Positions 1-11,304 of a stretch of DNA of 64,000 nucleotides are shown here, one piece after another. How positions within the stretch are numbered: the first letter of the stretch is position 1; each line of letters opens with the position of its first letter. Under the pieces are notes generated by a model. That model saw only the letters and a program-made list of their open reading frames with translations. It had not been told where the DNA came from and made no database searches. The stretch is from Tolypeutes matacus (taxonomy: Eukaryota; Chordata; Mammalia; Cingulata; Chlamyphoridae): contig JAKSZT010053836.1 of NCBI GenBank assembly GCA_026826555.1, forward strand, positions 7,989,356 to 8,053,355, in the 5' to 3' direction. Position numbers and translations under genes: made by a program.

Positions 1-3000
1 ATGGATATTAAACCCTTATCAGATATGTGATTACCAAATATTTTCTTCCATTAAGTCAGCTGCCTTTTCACCCTTTTGACAAAGTCCTTTGAGGTGCAAA
101 ATTGTTGAATTTTGAGGAGGTCCCATTTATCTATTGTTTTCTTTTGTTGCTTGTGCTTTGGCCATAAGGTTTAAGAAACGACCACCTACCACAAGATCTT
201 CAAGATGTTTTCTTACATTTTCGTTCTTTTTAAAGACATTTTTTGCTATTCAGGGTCCCTTACCTTTCCAAATAAATTTAATTATTGGCTTTTCGACTTC
301 TCCAAAGGCTCTTGGGATTGTTACTGGGATTGCGTTGAATCTCTAAATCAGTTTCGGTAGAATCGATATCTTAATGATATTTAGTCTTGTCTTCCAATCC
401 ATGAACAAGGAATGTCCTTCCATTTATTTAAGTCTTCTTCAGTTCCTTTTAGCAATGTTTTGTAGTTTTCTTAATGCAGGTCCTTTTTGTCCTAGGTTGA
501 GTTATTCCTAAATATTTGATTATTTTTGTCACTATTAAAAATGGAATTTTTCCCCTGATTTCCTCCTCAGATTGCAGTAGTGTATAGAAACGCTATTGAT
601 TTTTGCATACTAATCTTGTATCCTGCTACTTTACTGAACTCATTTATTAATTCTAGGAGCTTTGTTGTGGTTCTTTCAGGATTTTCTAGATATAGGATCA
701 TATCATCAGCAAATAGGAAAGTTTTACTTCTTCTTTTCCTATTTGGGTGCCTTTTATTTCTTTGTCTAGCCTAATTGCTCTGGCTAGAACTTCTAGCACA
801 ATATTGAATAATAGTGGTGACGGTGGACATCCCTGTCTTGTTCCTGATCTCAGCAGGAAAGCTTTCAGTCTTTCACCATTGAGTGCAATGTTAGCTGTAG
901 GTTTTTCATATATACCCTTTACCGTATTGAGAGAGCTTCCTTCTATTCCTATCTTTTGGAGTGTTTTTTTAATCAAGAAAGGGTGCTGTATTTTGTCAGA
1001 TGCCTTTTCTGTATCAATTGAGAGGATCATGTGATTTTTCTTCTTCAGTTTATCAATGTGGTTTATTACACTAATCGATTTTTCTTATGCTGAACCACCC
1101 TTGAATACGTGGGATAAAACCCACTTGATCATGTTGTATAATTCTTTTAATGTGCTTTTGGATTCTGCTTGCAAGTATTTTGTTGAGCATTTTTGCATTT
1201 ATATTCATTAGAGATATTGGTCTATAGTTTTCTTTTTTTGTAGTATCTATCTGGTTTTGGTATTAGGGTGATGTTGGCTTCATAGAATGAGTTTGGTAGT
1301 ATTCTTTCCTCTTTAATTTTTTGGAAGAGCTTGAGCAAGATCGGTATTAGTTCATCTTTGAATGATTGATAGAATTCACCTGTGAAGCTATCTGGTCCTG
1401 GGCTTTTCATGTTTGGGAGATTTTTGATGACTATTTCAATCTCTTTACTTGTGATTGGTTTATTGAGGTGTTTTGTTTTTTTCTAAAGTCAGTGTAAGTG
1501 GTTCATGTGTTTCCAGGAATTTGTCCATCTGGTCTACATTTTCTGTATTTTTTTTTTTTTTTTTTTTTGGCATACAGTTGTTCATAGTATCCTCTTATGA
1601 TCTCTCTTATTTCTGTGGGGTCAGTCGTAATGTCCCCCCTCTCATTTCTGATTTTATTTATTTGTGTCTTCTCTCTTTTTTTCTTTGTCAATCTAGCTAA
1701 GGGTTTGTCGATTTTGTTGATCTTCTCAAAGAACCAACCTTTGGTTTTGTTAATTCTCTCTATTGTTTTTTTTTTTTGTTCTCCATTTCATTGATTTCTG
1801 CCCCGATCTTTACTATTTCTTTCCTTCGGCTTGGTTTGGGATTAATTTACTGTGCTTTTTCTAGTTCTTCCAGGTGTACAGTTAGATCTTCAATTTTAGA
1901 TCTTTCTTCTTTTTTAATGTAAGCATTGAGGGCTAGAAATTTTCCTCTCAGCACTGCCTTTGTGGTGTCCCATAGGTTTTGATATGCTGTATTCTCATTT
2001 TCATTTGTCTGAAGATATTTGCTGAATTCTCTTGCAATTTCTTCTGGTTGTTTAAGAGTATGTTGTTTAATCTCCATATATTTATAAATTTTCCCTTTTT
2101 CTGTCCATTATTTATTTCCAGTTTCATTCTGTTATGATCAGAGAAAGTATTTTGTATAAGTCTTTTTAAATTTATTGAGACTTGTCTTTGACCCAACATA
2201 TGGCCTATCTTGGAGAAGGATCCATTAGCACTTGAAAAGAATGTATTCCCTGATGTTTTGGGGTACAGTGCTCTATAGATGTCTATTAGGTCTAGTTCAT
2301 TTATCATATTATTTAAGTTCTCTGTTTCTTTATTCTCTGTCCAGATGTACTATCCAATACTGAGAGTGGTGTATTGAAGTCTCCCAACTATTATTATAGA
2401 GACATTTATTTCTCCCTTCAGTTTTGCCAGTGTGTGCCTCAAACATATTTAGAATAGTTATTTCTTCTCATTGAATTGCCCCTTTTATTAATTTTTCTTC
2501 ATCCCTTATAACACATTTGCATTTAAAATCTATTTTGTCTGATATTAGTATCATTACTCCAGCTCTTTTTTGGTTACTATTTGCATGGAATATCTTTTTC
2601 CAGCCTTTCACTTTTAGCCTGGTTGTGTCCTTATGTCTGAGGTGAGTCTCTTGTAGACAACATATAGATGGGTCATATTTTTTATATCCATTCTATCAGT
2701 CTGTGTCTTTTGATTGGGGAATTCAAGCCATTAACATTCAATGTTATAATTGTAACGGCATTACTTACTTCATCCTTTTTGACCTTTGGCTTTCACTTGT
2801 TGTATCATACTATAGTCTATGTTTTTTTTTGTTTTTTTTTTTACCCTTTATAATATTCTTCATTTCTACACTCTTCTCCAAGTTTCTCACCCTTGCTTTT
2901 TACTTTCAGGCTGCAGCACTCCCTTTAGAGCTCTTGTAATTCTGGTCTTTTGGTAACATATTCTATCAGTTCTTGTTTGTTTGTGAAGTCTTTGAACTCG

Positions 3001-4440
3001 CCCTCATTTTTGAAGGACAGTTTTGCCGGATACAGAATTCTTGGGTGGCAGTTTTTCTCTTTCAATACCTTAATTACATCATACCACTTGCTTCTCTCCT
3101 CCATGGTTTCTATGAGTGGTCATTACTTAATCTTATCAAGTTTCCCTTGTATGTGATGCTTTGCTTTTCTCTTGCTGCTTTCAAAATCTTCTCTTTATCT
3201 CTGATATGTGTCATTCTTAATAGTAGGTGTCTCGGGGTAGGCCTATTCATGTTTATTCTGTTTGGGGTGCGTTGTCCTTCTTGGACATTAATATTTATGT
3301 CTTTCATAAAGGTAGGGAAGTTTTCAATCATTAGTTCCTCAAATATTCTTTCTGCCCCCTTTCCATTCTCTTCTCCTTCTGGGACACAGATAATACATAT
3401 GTTTTTGCTTTTTGGGTTGTCATTCAATTCCCTGAGAACCTGTCCCACTTTTTCCAATCTCTTCTCTTTCTGTTATCCTGTCTCTTCCAGTTCAGATGTT
3501 CTGTCTTCAAAATCACTAATTCCGACTTAAAGCATTTCAAATCTGCTTTTATGTGTCTCTAATGTATTTTTAATCTCATCCATTGTGCCTTTTATTCCCA
3601 TAAGGTCCATTACTTTTCTTTGCAGACTTTCACATTGTTCTTTGTGCTCACCCAGTCTTCTTAATATCCTTTATCTCTTTAGTCATATTTTCTTTCATTT
3701 CTTTAAAATGATTTATGAGAGTTGTGTGATTATCATTGATTAATTGTCTCAAATCCTGAATCTCTTGCCTATTATTATTATTTTTTCACAGCTCTTTGAT
3801 ATTTGGTTCAACTTATCCTAAGTCTTTAAAGTTGCCCAGCTTAAGTTACCAAAAACCATGCCTGGGACTCGCTAATGGGGTGCAGACTTTCTCCCAGGGG
3901 TTGGTAAAGAGCTCTAAAAGCAGTTTCTGTCCATATAATTTCCAGACCCACCAGAAGATGGTGCTTGTTGGTGTACATTTCCATAGAGGTGTATCTCTCT
4001 TGGTATTACTTTGTTTTGGTCTGGCCAGAGCTGGGATCCACAGTGGGCTTGCTGATGGAATTCACTGAAGAAAAGCCCCCCAACTCCCTGTCCCTCTTCC
4101 CTTGTAACAGCTGTCAGGGAGGAAGACATCCAGTCTCCTCTCAGTCAGTTTCAACGCGCCAGGAGTTTTACTGTGGCTGAATATCTTGTGGGTAGGGGAG
4201 GGGAGCCCTTACTGGTGGCAGGAGCTGATTTAGTAACTCACAGTTTGTAGTTTTGGCATCTTGGTCTCTCTGTGCCTCAACCTCCTGGGAGTTGTAAAGC
4301 GCAGTCCTGGTCTGCTGACCCCCAAAGCAGGTCCCTCTGGCAGCTTTAGACTTTTTCTCCATTGTTTTTGTGAGCGCGCTGAGCCTTTTCTGCTAACCTA
4401 TGCCATGTTCCCACAATTCCTTGCATGAGTTTTTTATGAT
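1..4440 (-). mobile_element. LINE-1 retrotransposon, antisense, 3' end cut by window edge
   Basis: Read on the minus strand, the order is L1 5' UTR (about 4440-3790), ORF1 (about 3540-3100), the ORF2 endonuclease domain (starting near 2750), reverse transcriptase (about 1410-550) and the ORF2 C-terminal region (to position 1). The ORF1 fragment at 3457-3110 keeps the conserved RNA-binding core, seen as VPEGEENGKGAERIFEEL. The endonuclease fragment at 2307-1948 contains LDLIDIYRALYPK. The start of the RT domain is at 1410-1222 with [16 protein letters not shown]2 is broken by several frameshifts and stops, so the copy is dead. The 5' boundary near 4440 is approximate. The family is certain. 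The subfamily was not determined. Confidence 0.93.
698..1030 (-). pseudogene. L1 ORF2 reverse-transcriptase fragment
   Basis: This open stretch of 110 codons covers the central RT palm of L1 ORF2. The motif [20 protein letters not shown] corresponds to the conserved RT block just before the catalytic aspartates. The catalytic F-A-D-D box is present at about 702-713 but is read in another frame than the preceding block, so a frameshift separates the two halves of the active site. It is part of the antisense L1 that covers the left end of the window and is not a host gene. Confidence 0.85.
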
Positions 4441-4444
4441 TATA

Positions 4445-4457
4445 TACTTCCTTTTAT
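4445..4457. repeat. Target-site duplication, left copy (TBP retrocopy)
   Basis: The 13 bases TACTTCCTTTTAT here recur exactly at 6345-6357. The two copies bracket the TBP pseudogene. Perfect repeats of this length at both ends are the hallmark of L1-mediated insertion, and they fix the ends of the retrocopy to the base. Confidence 0.9.
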
Positions 4458-6344
4458 TTATTTATTTATTTATTTTTTTGGTTTCAGACATTGTATCTAA
4501 AATACAACTTTTAAAAAACAGTATGATCACATGACTCTTACAAAGTATCATTTATAACAACAATCTAACACTTTTATAAACAGCATTTATTGTACAGAGT
4601 ACTCTGAAGAAAGAAAAATATGTATAGCCATTCGTTTTCATTAATACATCTATTCTGTCCTGCAATACTGGAAAGGCGGAATGTGTCTGGCACAAAAGTA
4701 ACCCCTAGGAGTTACAAATTAGAAAAAGAACACTTTTAAAAAAGATTTTTTTTTACTTTTCTGGTAGAAATATAAAAACTGTGGTTTATAAGAGGGAAAT
4801 TAAAATAAAAAGTCCAATCAATTGCAGAGGTGGCATTAACACTTAAAAGTTTTGTCCAACTTGTCAATAGCAGTGTTTAAAATCTAAATATAAATAAATG
4901 GGCAGCGCTGCCCAGAAAGCAGCATAATACGAGCAACACACAGTAATGCTGAGCAGGTGTTCTCTGGACAGGATGAATACCCTTCCCCAGCATCCCTAAG
5001 TGGGACAGGCGCCAGGGAAGCATCACCTGGTCCTGCGATTTGCACTGAAGTCCATCTTCTCAAGAACTGCTGAGCCATTCACAATGACACCATTTAAATG
5101 TACCAAAACTGCTTTGTTTAAAAAAAAACAACAAGTGGGTTGGGGAGGCAGGAGTTTCCAAAAGCCATTACGTTGTCTTTCTGAATCCTTTTAGAATAGG
5201 GTGGATGTTTTCAAAAGTTTCATAAATTTCTGCTCTGACTTTAGCACCCGTTAATACAACTTTTCCAGAAACAAATATAAGGAGAACAATTCTGGGCTTG
5301 ATCATTCTGTAGATTAAACCAGGAAATAACTCTGGCTCATAACTACTAAATTGTTGGTGGGTAAGTACCAGGCCTTCTAATCGTATAGGAAATTTCACAT
5401 CACAGCTCCCCACCATATTCTGAATCTTGAAATCTAAGAACATAGCTGGAAAACCCAACTTCTGTACAACTCTGGCATATTTTCTTGCTGCTAGTCTGGA
5501 CTGTTCTTCACTTTTAGCTCCTGTGCACACCATTTTTCCAGAACTGAATATCAGTGCAGTAGTTCGCGGCTCTCTTATTCTCATGATTACAGCAGCAAAC
5601 TGTATTTCGGGCACAAAGTGCAATAGTCTTTAGGTCAAGTTTACAACCAAGATTCACTGTAGATACAATGTTTTGAAGCTGTGGTACGATTCCAGAGCTC
5701 TCCGAGGCTGGGGTGGCAGGAGTGATGGGTGTCATGGGCGTCATGGGGGAGGGGTACAGGGGAGTGGTGCCTGGCAAAGGCGCGGTGGTAAGAGTCTGTG
5801 AATGGAAGAGCTGCGGAGTTTGGCCAGAGGTGCCCTGTGTCGCTGGCTGAGATGTGGACTGCTGAACTGCTGCCGCCGCGGCCGCCACTGCTGCTTGCTG
5901 CTGCTGCTGTTGCTGCTGCTGCCGCTGCTGCTCCTCCAAAATGGACAGGCTGTTGGTGTTCTGAATAGGCTGCGGGGTCAGGCCTGTGCCGTAAGGCATC
6001 ATTGGACTAAAAATGGGGATTCCAGGAGTCATGGCACCCTGAGGTGAGGCCAAGCCCTGAGCATAAGGTGGTAGGCTGTTGTTTTGATCCATGATGTTCA
6101 CTCTCTTCTTGGTATACCAAAAACCCTTGGACTGGAACTTGCCCTCAGCATTCAGTCTTTTCCTTGGAGCATCACAACTGCATTCTTCTTAGCAACTTCC
6201 TTAACTCTTTGGGTTATCTTCACACACACCAAGAGTAAGTGATACTGCTGGAGTCACTGTGGTAACTGACACCGACCACAGCAAACTAAGCTCAGCCGCA
6301 GGCGGCCCTGGCGCCCGCCACGGCGACCCTTCACGACCCTTCTC
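4458..6344 (-). pseudogene. TBP: Processed pseudogene of TATA-box-binding protein
   Basis: This is an intronless copy of TBP mRNA on the minus strand. The initiator ATG is at 6092-6090 ([17 protein letters not shown]), followed by a short glutamine tract and an alanine-rich stretch, the PMTP repeats, and then the saddle-shaped DNA-binding core up to a TAA at 5170-5168 (ILKGFRKTT). The first frame runs from 6092 to about 5600. The core continues in another frame from about 5610, because roughly 17 nt are missing just after the ALCARN segment. Missense changes are also visible, such as KFLDF to MFLDF. Upstream, 6093-6344 matches the TBP 5' UTR. Downstream, 5167-4480 is 3' UTR. The poly(A) tail has decayed to TTTA repeats at 4458-4479. 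No introns, a tail and a 13-bp target-site duplication make this a classical processed copy. It lies opposite in orientation to ATRNL1. No TBP function is expected. Confidence 0.97.
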
Positions 6345-6357
6345 TACTTCCTTTTAT
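6345..6357. repeat. Target-site duplication, right copy (TBP retrocopy)
   Basis: Exact partner of the 13-mer at 4445-4457. The retrocopy 5' UTR begins immediately to its left on the minus strand. Confidence 0.9.
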
Positions 6358-8420
6358 ACTGTCATGGCCTTTGTGTTATTTGTTCCATACAGTTCATATA
6401 TTTTGCAAACTCTATAATATATTATTTTCCTTTAAACAGCCAATTATCTTTTAAAGAAATTTAAAAGATAAAGAAAAGTTCCTTTACATTTACTCTTATA
6501 GTTACCATTTACAGGGCTTTTCATTCCTTGAGAAGTTTTTCTTTTGCCTAAAGGGCTTCCTTTTGTATTTCTTGTAATGTAGGTCTGCTGGTGCTGAATC
6601 CTTTCAGATGTTGTATATCTGAAAAAGTCTTTATTTTGCCTTTGTTGTTGAAGTAAATTTTTGCCAGGTGTAGAATTCTACAATGACAGTTTTTTCCTGT
6701 GGTACTTTGAAGATGTTGCTTTACTGCCTTCTGGCTTACATTATTTAAATTTCCTCTACTGATTAAAACATTTTTTTTTTTTTTTTTGGTTTTCTAGTTT
6801 TATTCAGGTGTGAAGAGAGGTGTGTGTTTAAATCTCACTGTAATTACAGATATATCTGTTTCTTGTAATTCTGTTAATTATTGCTCTATTTATTTGATGC
6901 TATGTTATTTTTTGCATACAAACTCAGAATTGTTATGTCATCTTGGTGTCCTTTTATCATGGTGAAGTGTTCTTGTTTATATCTAGAAATGCTTTTTGCA
7001 TTTTGTTATCTCGTATAACATTTTTTATATCACCTTCGTATTTGAAGGATATTTTAACTAAATATGGAATTCCATGTTGGCAGGTATTTTCAACACTTTA
7101 AAGATGTTATTACATGGTCTTCTGGTTCCATTTTTCTTTTGAGAATTCAGCTAATTCTTGCTTCTTTAAAGGAAACCTGTCTTTTTTGTGACTATTTTAA
7201 AGTCATTTTCAGTAGTTTTGCTATGTGCTTAGGTGGAGGTTTTGTCCTCCCTCCCTCCCTTCCTCTTTCCTCTCTCTCACACACACTCTCTCCTTTCTCT
7301 CATTCTTTTTCTTTTTAAATCCTACTTGGAGTGGAGAGAGTTTTTTGAATCTGTGGCTTTCTGTCTTTCATTAGTTTTGGAGAGATCTTGGCCATTTTCT
7401 TTTCAAATATTTTGTTCTGTTCTCTCTCTACATTCCTTGGGACTGAAATTAAACATTTGTTAGAATGTCTCACTGTATCCTTTTACCTTCTCTTCTGTAT
7501 GTTCCATAATTTCATTTCTTCATGTTTCATTCTGGATAGTTTGTTCTGATCTATCTTCCTGTTACTTATTCTCTCATCACCTGTGCCTAATCTGTTAAAT
7601 CCAGTCACTGATTCCTTAATTTCAATTATTTTATTTTTATAATTATAGTTTCCAGAATTTGGCTCACTATTTACAACTGTGTCTCTATATTAAGTATATT
7701 TAAAGTTTGTACATGAGTTTCCAATCAGGATCCCCTAATATTTGTTTCTATTCTGTGTTGTTTGTCTTGTTTTTGTTCACATCTGATTTCATAGTGTCAT
7801 TTTTAAATTTAGTGCTGGAACATTGTGTTTGCAAAATCATATATAGTAATAATTTGAAGCCTAGAAAGATTATATATTCCTCCAGAGAGTGCCCAGGGAC
7901 AGTAGCAATCCATAGTCAACTCAATTCAAATCCAGAATTGAGGTAATTGACACCTGAGTTGCAGTGTATCACCGCCCCCCCATCTGCCGAGTGCCTGTTT
8001 AACTTTTACTAGTTCACTTGTACTCTTAGTAATTGGGGTTCAGTTCAAAGTAAGGACCTGGTTTACACTTTTTTGTTTTCTTAGCTCTTCAAAACCTTTG
8101 AAATTATACTCAGTCTTAGCCTTTCAGCTCTCAACTCCAACTTTGAAATCAGCAAATGTCCATAGACAAAAAATGGCTCAATGCCTAGGTTCACTATCTT
8201 GTTATTTCTCCAGTGCCTTCAAGCTGACATTTTTGTTTTTATGTAACTCATCGTTTTACTAGTAGACTTCAATGGGAGGGTTAGTCAATCCACATTACCT
8301 GGTGTTATACAAGAAGTCAAAACCTTCTTTCATTTTTTGCATTTAGAACACTTAGAAACAAACAAGCAAACAAATCTGCTCCTTTTATGTTTCAGAGGTC
8401 CCAGAGCCTAGCTATTACAA
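6358..8420 (-). mobile_element. Old L1/HAL1-like remains, antisense
   Basis: Several antisense L1 blocks are recognisable by their resemblance to the left-end L1. Positions 6480-6770 resemble the segment between ORF1 and ORF2. Positions 6820-7020 resemble the N-terminal part of the endonuclease. Positions 7030-7700 resemble ORF1 and upstream sequence. They are far more degraded than the L1 at 1-4440 and carry no long open frame. The stretch 7700-8420 continues in the same style but without a motif I can name, so the right boundary is uncertain. A pyrimidine-rich run of CCCT and CTCTCT repeats sits at 7244-7316. Confidence 0.6.
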
Positions 8421-9603
8421 AGACCTGAGAATGTTTTTAGTAATGTACTCAGTTTGATGTACTCTCACTGCAGGAAAATATAGGTATGCAAAATAAAGAC
8501 TTTTAATTTATTAAAGAATTTAATTATACTGAAAGTATCCTTTTAAAATATTTTGTTCCCTAACAAACATAAGTTAATAGATATAATACTAACTACTGAA
8601 ACATAAAATCAAGAGTTTATTACTTTTTAACTTGTTTGCTTTTGAGGAGGTGTTTGCAAAATGTTATTTGACTATAATATTTCATTTTGTCCTGTAAAAT
8701 ATGAATTGAATGAATTCAGTTCCTAGAGGTACCTGAATATAAGTTTAAACCATGTCTAAAGGAATTGCCTATTCTGAGTTATATAATATGTTTGATAACA
8801 GCATTTTCCAGCTCTCATATTGTGTGTTTTCACAGATTTAGAGAGGGTAACATGGTATAACTAAATGGTAGTCTTTTGAAGATATGTATTTTTTCTATGA
8901 ACAAGTAGGCTTAAAAGGGGAGAAGAACTAGGTTAGTACTTAGAACTCTTGCTTTTGTACCTTTATTTTTTCCTTCATGTAGTTAGTTTCCTTTTGTGTA
9001 CTCATGGGCTTAACGTGAACAATATTCTGTTTTGGAAGAGCTATATATTAACATAGTTTGTATAAATATGAAAAATTTTAAAGAAACATAAAAATGATAT
9101 ATTTTTGAATTACCTAAAACCCTTAGATTAATGTATTGGTAATGTACAGCTTTAACTAGAGTGTCATTGTAATCACTTAGATGGTATAGAGTGCTCCTTC
9201 TAGCTCTACCAGAATTTGCAGTGGTAGAGAATAAAGCTATACGGTCAGTTGTTGGAGTAGCAAGGTGCCTTATATATAAGTTAAGTAAAAACCCCATCTT
9301 CCCACCCCATAGTATTGTGACAGGATGCTTAGTAAGACTAAAGAGAGAAATGGTACACTGTAGTCTAATAGATGAGAATTTAAAAAAGGGGTATGAGGGT
9401 AGATGTTAGTGTATTGGCAGCAATATTAGAAATAATTGGATGAGAAGTGGGTAGGAACTCATTATCATTTTATTCTTTTTTAGTTGTCCATTCTAAGATA
9501 TGTTTCTTGTGTTTCTGAAAAGACTTTTTTGGGTAAATTTTATGTGATCTTAACAGTCATATGTGTATTAATATACGTAATGGCCAATTTTGCTCTCTTT
9601 TAG
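8421..9603. other. ATRNL1: Intronic sequence upstream of the first visible ATRNL1 exon
   Basis: AT-rich sequence with no exon, RNA gene or clear repeat that I can name. A polypyrimidine tract and AG at 9602-9603 form the acceptor of the exon starting at 9604. The exon that should precede it (the N-terminal half of the CUB domain) is not in this window. Confidence 0.6.
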
Positions 9604-9732
9604 TGGTTTGATAGTCCCTGAAATAAGGGGAAATGAAACTGTGCCTGAAGTTGTTACAACATCTGGCTATGCACTGTTACATTTTTTTAGTGATGCTGCA
9701 TATAATCTAACTGGTTTCAACATTTTTTATTC
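9604..9732 (+). CDS. ATRNL1: ATRNL1 internal exon: C-terminal part of CUB domain
   Basis: This 129-nt exon encodes the end of the CUB domain of attractin-like 1, a single-pass membrane glycoprotein related to attractin (mahogany). The first base completes a split codon. Then 42 codons read from GLIVPEIRGNETVPEVV to NLTGFNIFY, and two bases (TC) are left for the next exon. The acceptor is TTTTAG and the donor GTAAGT. Two N-glycosylation sequons (NET, NLT) are present. The closest alternative is the paralogue ATRN, which is nearly identical here. The following exons favour ATRNL1. The exon is open and shows no damage, so the gene appears intact. Confidence 0.93.
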
Positions 9733-11095
9733 GTAAGTATTTTTTTAAAAAGTCCATTATATTTAGAAAGTAATTCTCATAATTTGACATAAAAGAGTTT
9801 GTTTTAATAAACATTTTATGTATCAGGGGCGACTACTGTATTAAACTTCAAATTATACAGGAACACTTCCTAAGTAACATGAAATTTTAATACTTTGCTA
9901 CAAAATGCTACATAAGCCTGTATTAGGATAATTTTTAAGTTCTGAGGATATCATAGTAGCAAATTAAATATGGTTGAAAATTAATTATAGAATTAAAAAT
10001 TGTGTCTTGGCAAAAGATTATGTAAACAAATGCAAACTGGTATAACTGTACTGGCTGCAATAGGTATGTGGGATTTCAGGGAGTCCTGAACTGTTTTTCT
10101 TTGTCCAATGTATTTTACTTCTAATGGGCCCTAAGGTTTAGCAGCCTTTCTATATTCCATGGACCGCACTGGGTGCTTTATATACATTATCTTATTTAAT
10201 TTCCTCCACAACCGTTCTGTGAAGTGGGTATTTTTTCCCATTTTACACGTGGGGAAATTGATGCTTAGGAGATATATACTACTATACTACTGCCTCCTCT
10301 AAAATAGGAAAATAATACTGAGAATCTATTCTCTAACATTTTCCATAAATTTTTATATCTAGAAGTCCAAGGCTGAAGTAAAGTAGCCAGAGCTGCTTTC
10401 ATAGAAATATTCTCTGTAACATTTATTATTTTGAAATGGCACTCTATAAATTAATTTTTTCTTATTACCAGGAATGAAGAAATTGATAACCAGATAATTT
10501 TTTGCCAGGAATAAATATCCTATATGTTCTTGAATTAGCAATTTATTATAGAATTTATTTATCATGTATATACCAAAGCGAGAATAAATATATAGTAGAA
10601 TATGATCCAATGGCCTTAAAATAGAATTTGATAGGTATCTCTTTTATTCCCTAAGAGTGTAAAGATGGTGGTATGCTATTTAAATATTACATAACCAGAC
10701 TATATCTTGGCTTCTCATATTGTTTCAGGTTTTCCTGAATTTAATTTTTTCCTGTAAAATATATATTCAAAACATTTGAGTATGTAAGTCTTTACAAAAC
10801 ATTGTACTTGGAACTGTATAGATCCTGCAGATGGTGAGTGTATAGTCCTTGGAATTTTGAAGTCCTCTGAAGTCTTAGTAGTATAGTGAATTCATTGACT
10901 GGACTAAGATCAATTGCAAGTAAATATTAACTGAATTGCATTTAGTGGTACAGAGTAAAGAATTGAAACCACATTGTGAACTTGTGTTAAATGAAGCCTA
11001 TAGGACATGACATAAAAATTAGAGTTTACGAAATGTCAACCAAAATTCTTTTTCTATTATCTTGAATTTGAATATATATATATTATATTTTACAG
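9733..11095 (+). other. ATRNL1: ATRNL1 intron with a MIR fragment
   Basis: This 1.36-kb phase-2 intron is bounded by GTAAGT and TTTTACAG. At about 10155-10275 it contains an ancient MIR-like SINE, recognisable from the stretch around CTTATTTAATTTCCTCCACA and the following GTGGGGAAATTGATGCTTAG. The rest is unremarkable AT-rich sequence. The open frame at 10359-10610 on the minus strand has no recognisable features. Confidence 0.7.
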
Positions 11096-11304
11096 AATCA
11101 ATTCTTGTCCTAACAATTGCTCTGGTCATGGGAAGTGTACAACTAGTATCTCTGCTCCAAGTCAAGTATATTGTGAATGTGATAAATACTGGAAAGGTGA
11201 AGCTTGTGATATTCCTTACTGTAAGGCCAATTGTGGCAGTCCAGATCACGGTTACTGTGACCTAACAGGAGAAAAATTATGTGTCTGCAATGATAGTTGG
11301 CAAG
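11096..11304 (+). CDS. ATRNL1: ATRNL1 internal exon: EGF-like modules after CUB
   Basis: This 209-nt exon has one base completing the split Ser codon, 69 codons, and one base of the next Gly codon. It reads INSCPNNCSGHGKC, then VYCECDKYWKGEACDIPYC, then KANCGSPDHGYCDLTGEKLC and VCNDSWQ. The spaced cysteines and the YWKGEAC turn are those of two consecutive EGF-like domains, the second of which is finished by the next exon. The acceptor is TTTTACAG and the donor GTAAGC. Residues such as INSCPNNC and CDKYWKGEAC match ATRNL1 as I know it better than ATRN. NCS and NDS are possible glycosylation sites. The frame is undisturbed. Confidence 0.94.

Noticed and set aside
2973..3530. 185-codon plus-strand frame with hydrophobic stretches
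   Set aside because: It is the complementary strand of L1 ORF1 and adjoining sequence. The hydrophobicity comes from the T-rich antisense strand.
5514..6101. Long open frame that looks like a working TBP gene
   Set aside because: There are no introns, the core continues in another frame after a deletion, a decayed poly(A) follows the 3' UTR and perfect target duplications flank it, so it is a retrocopy.
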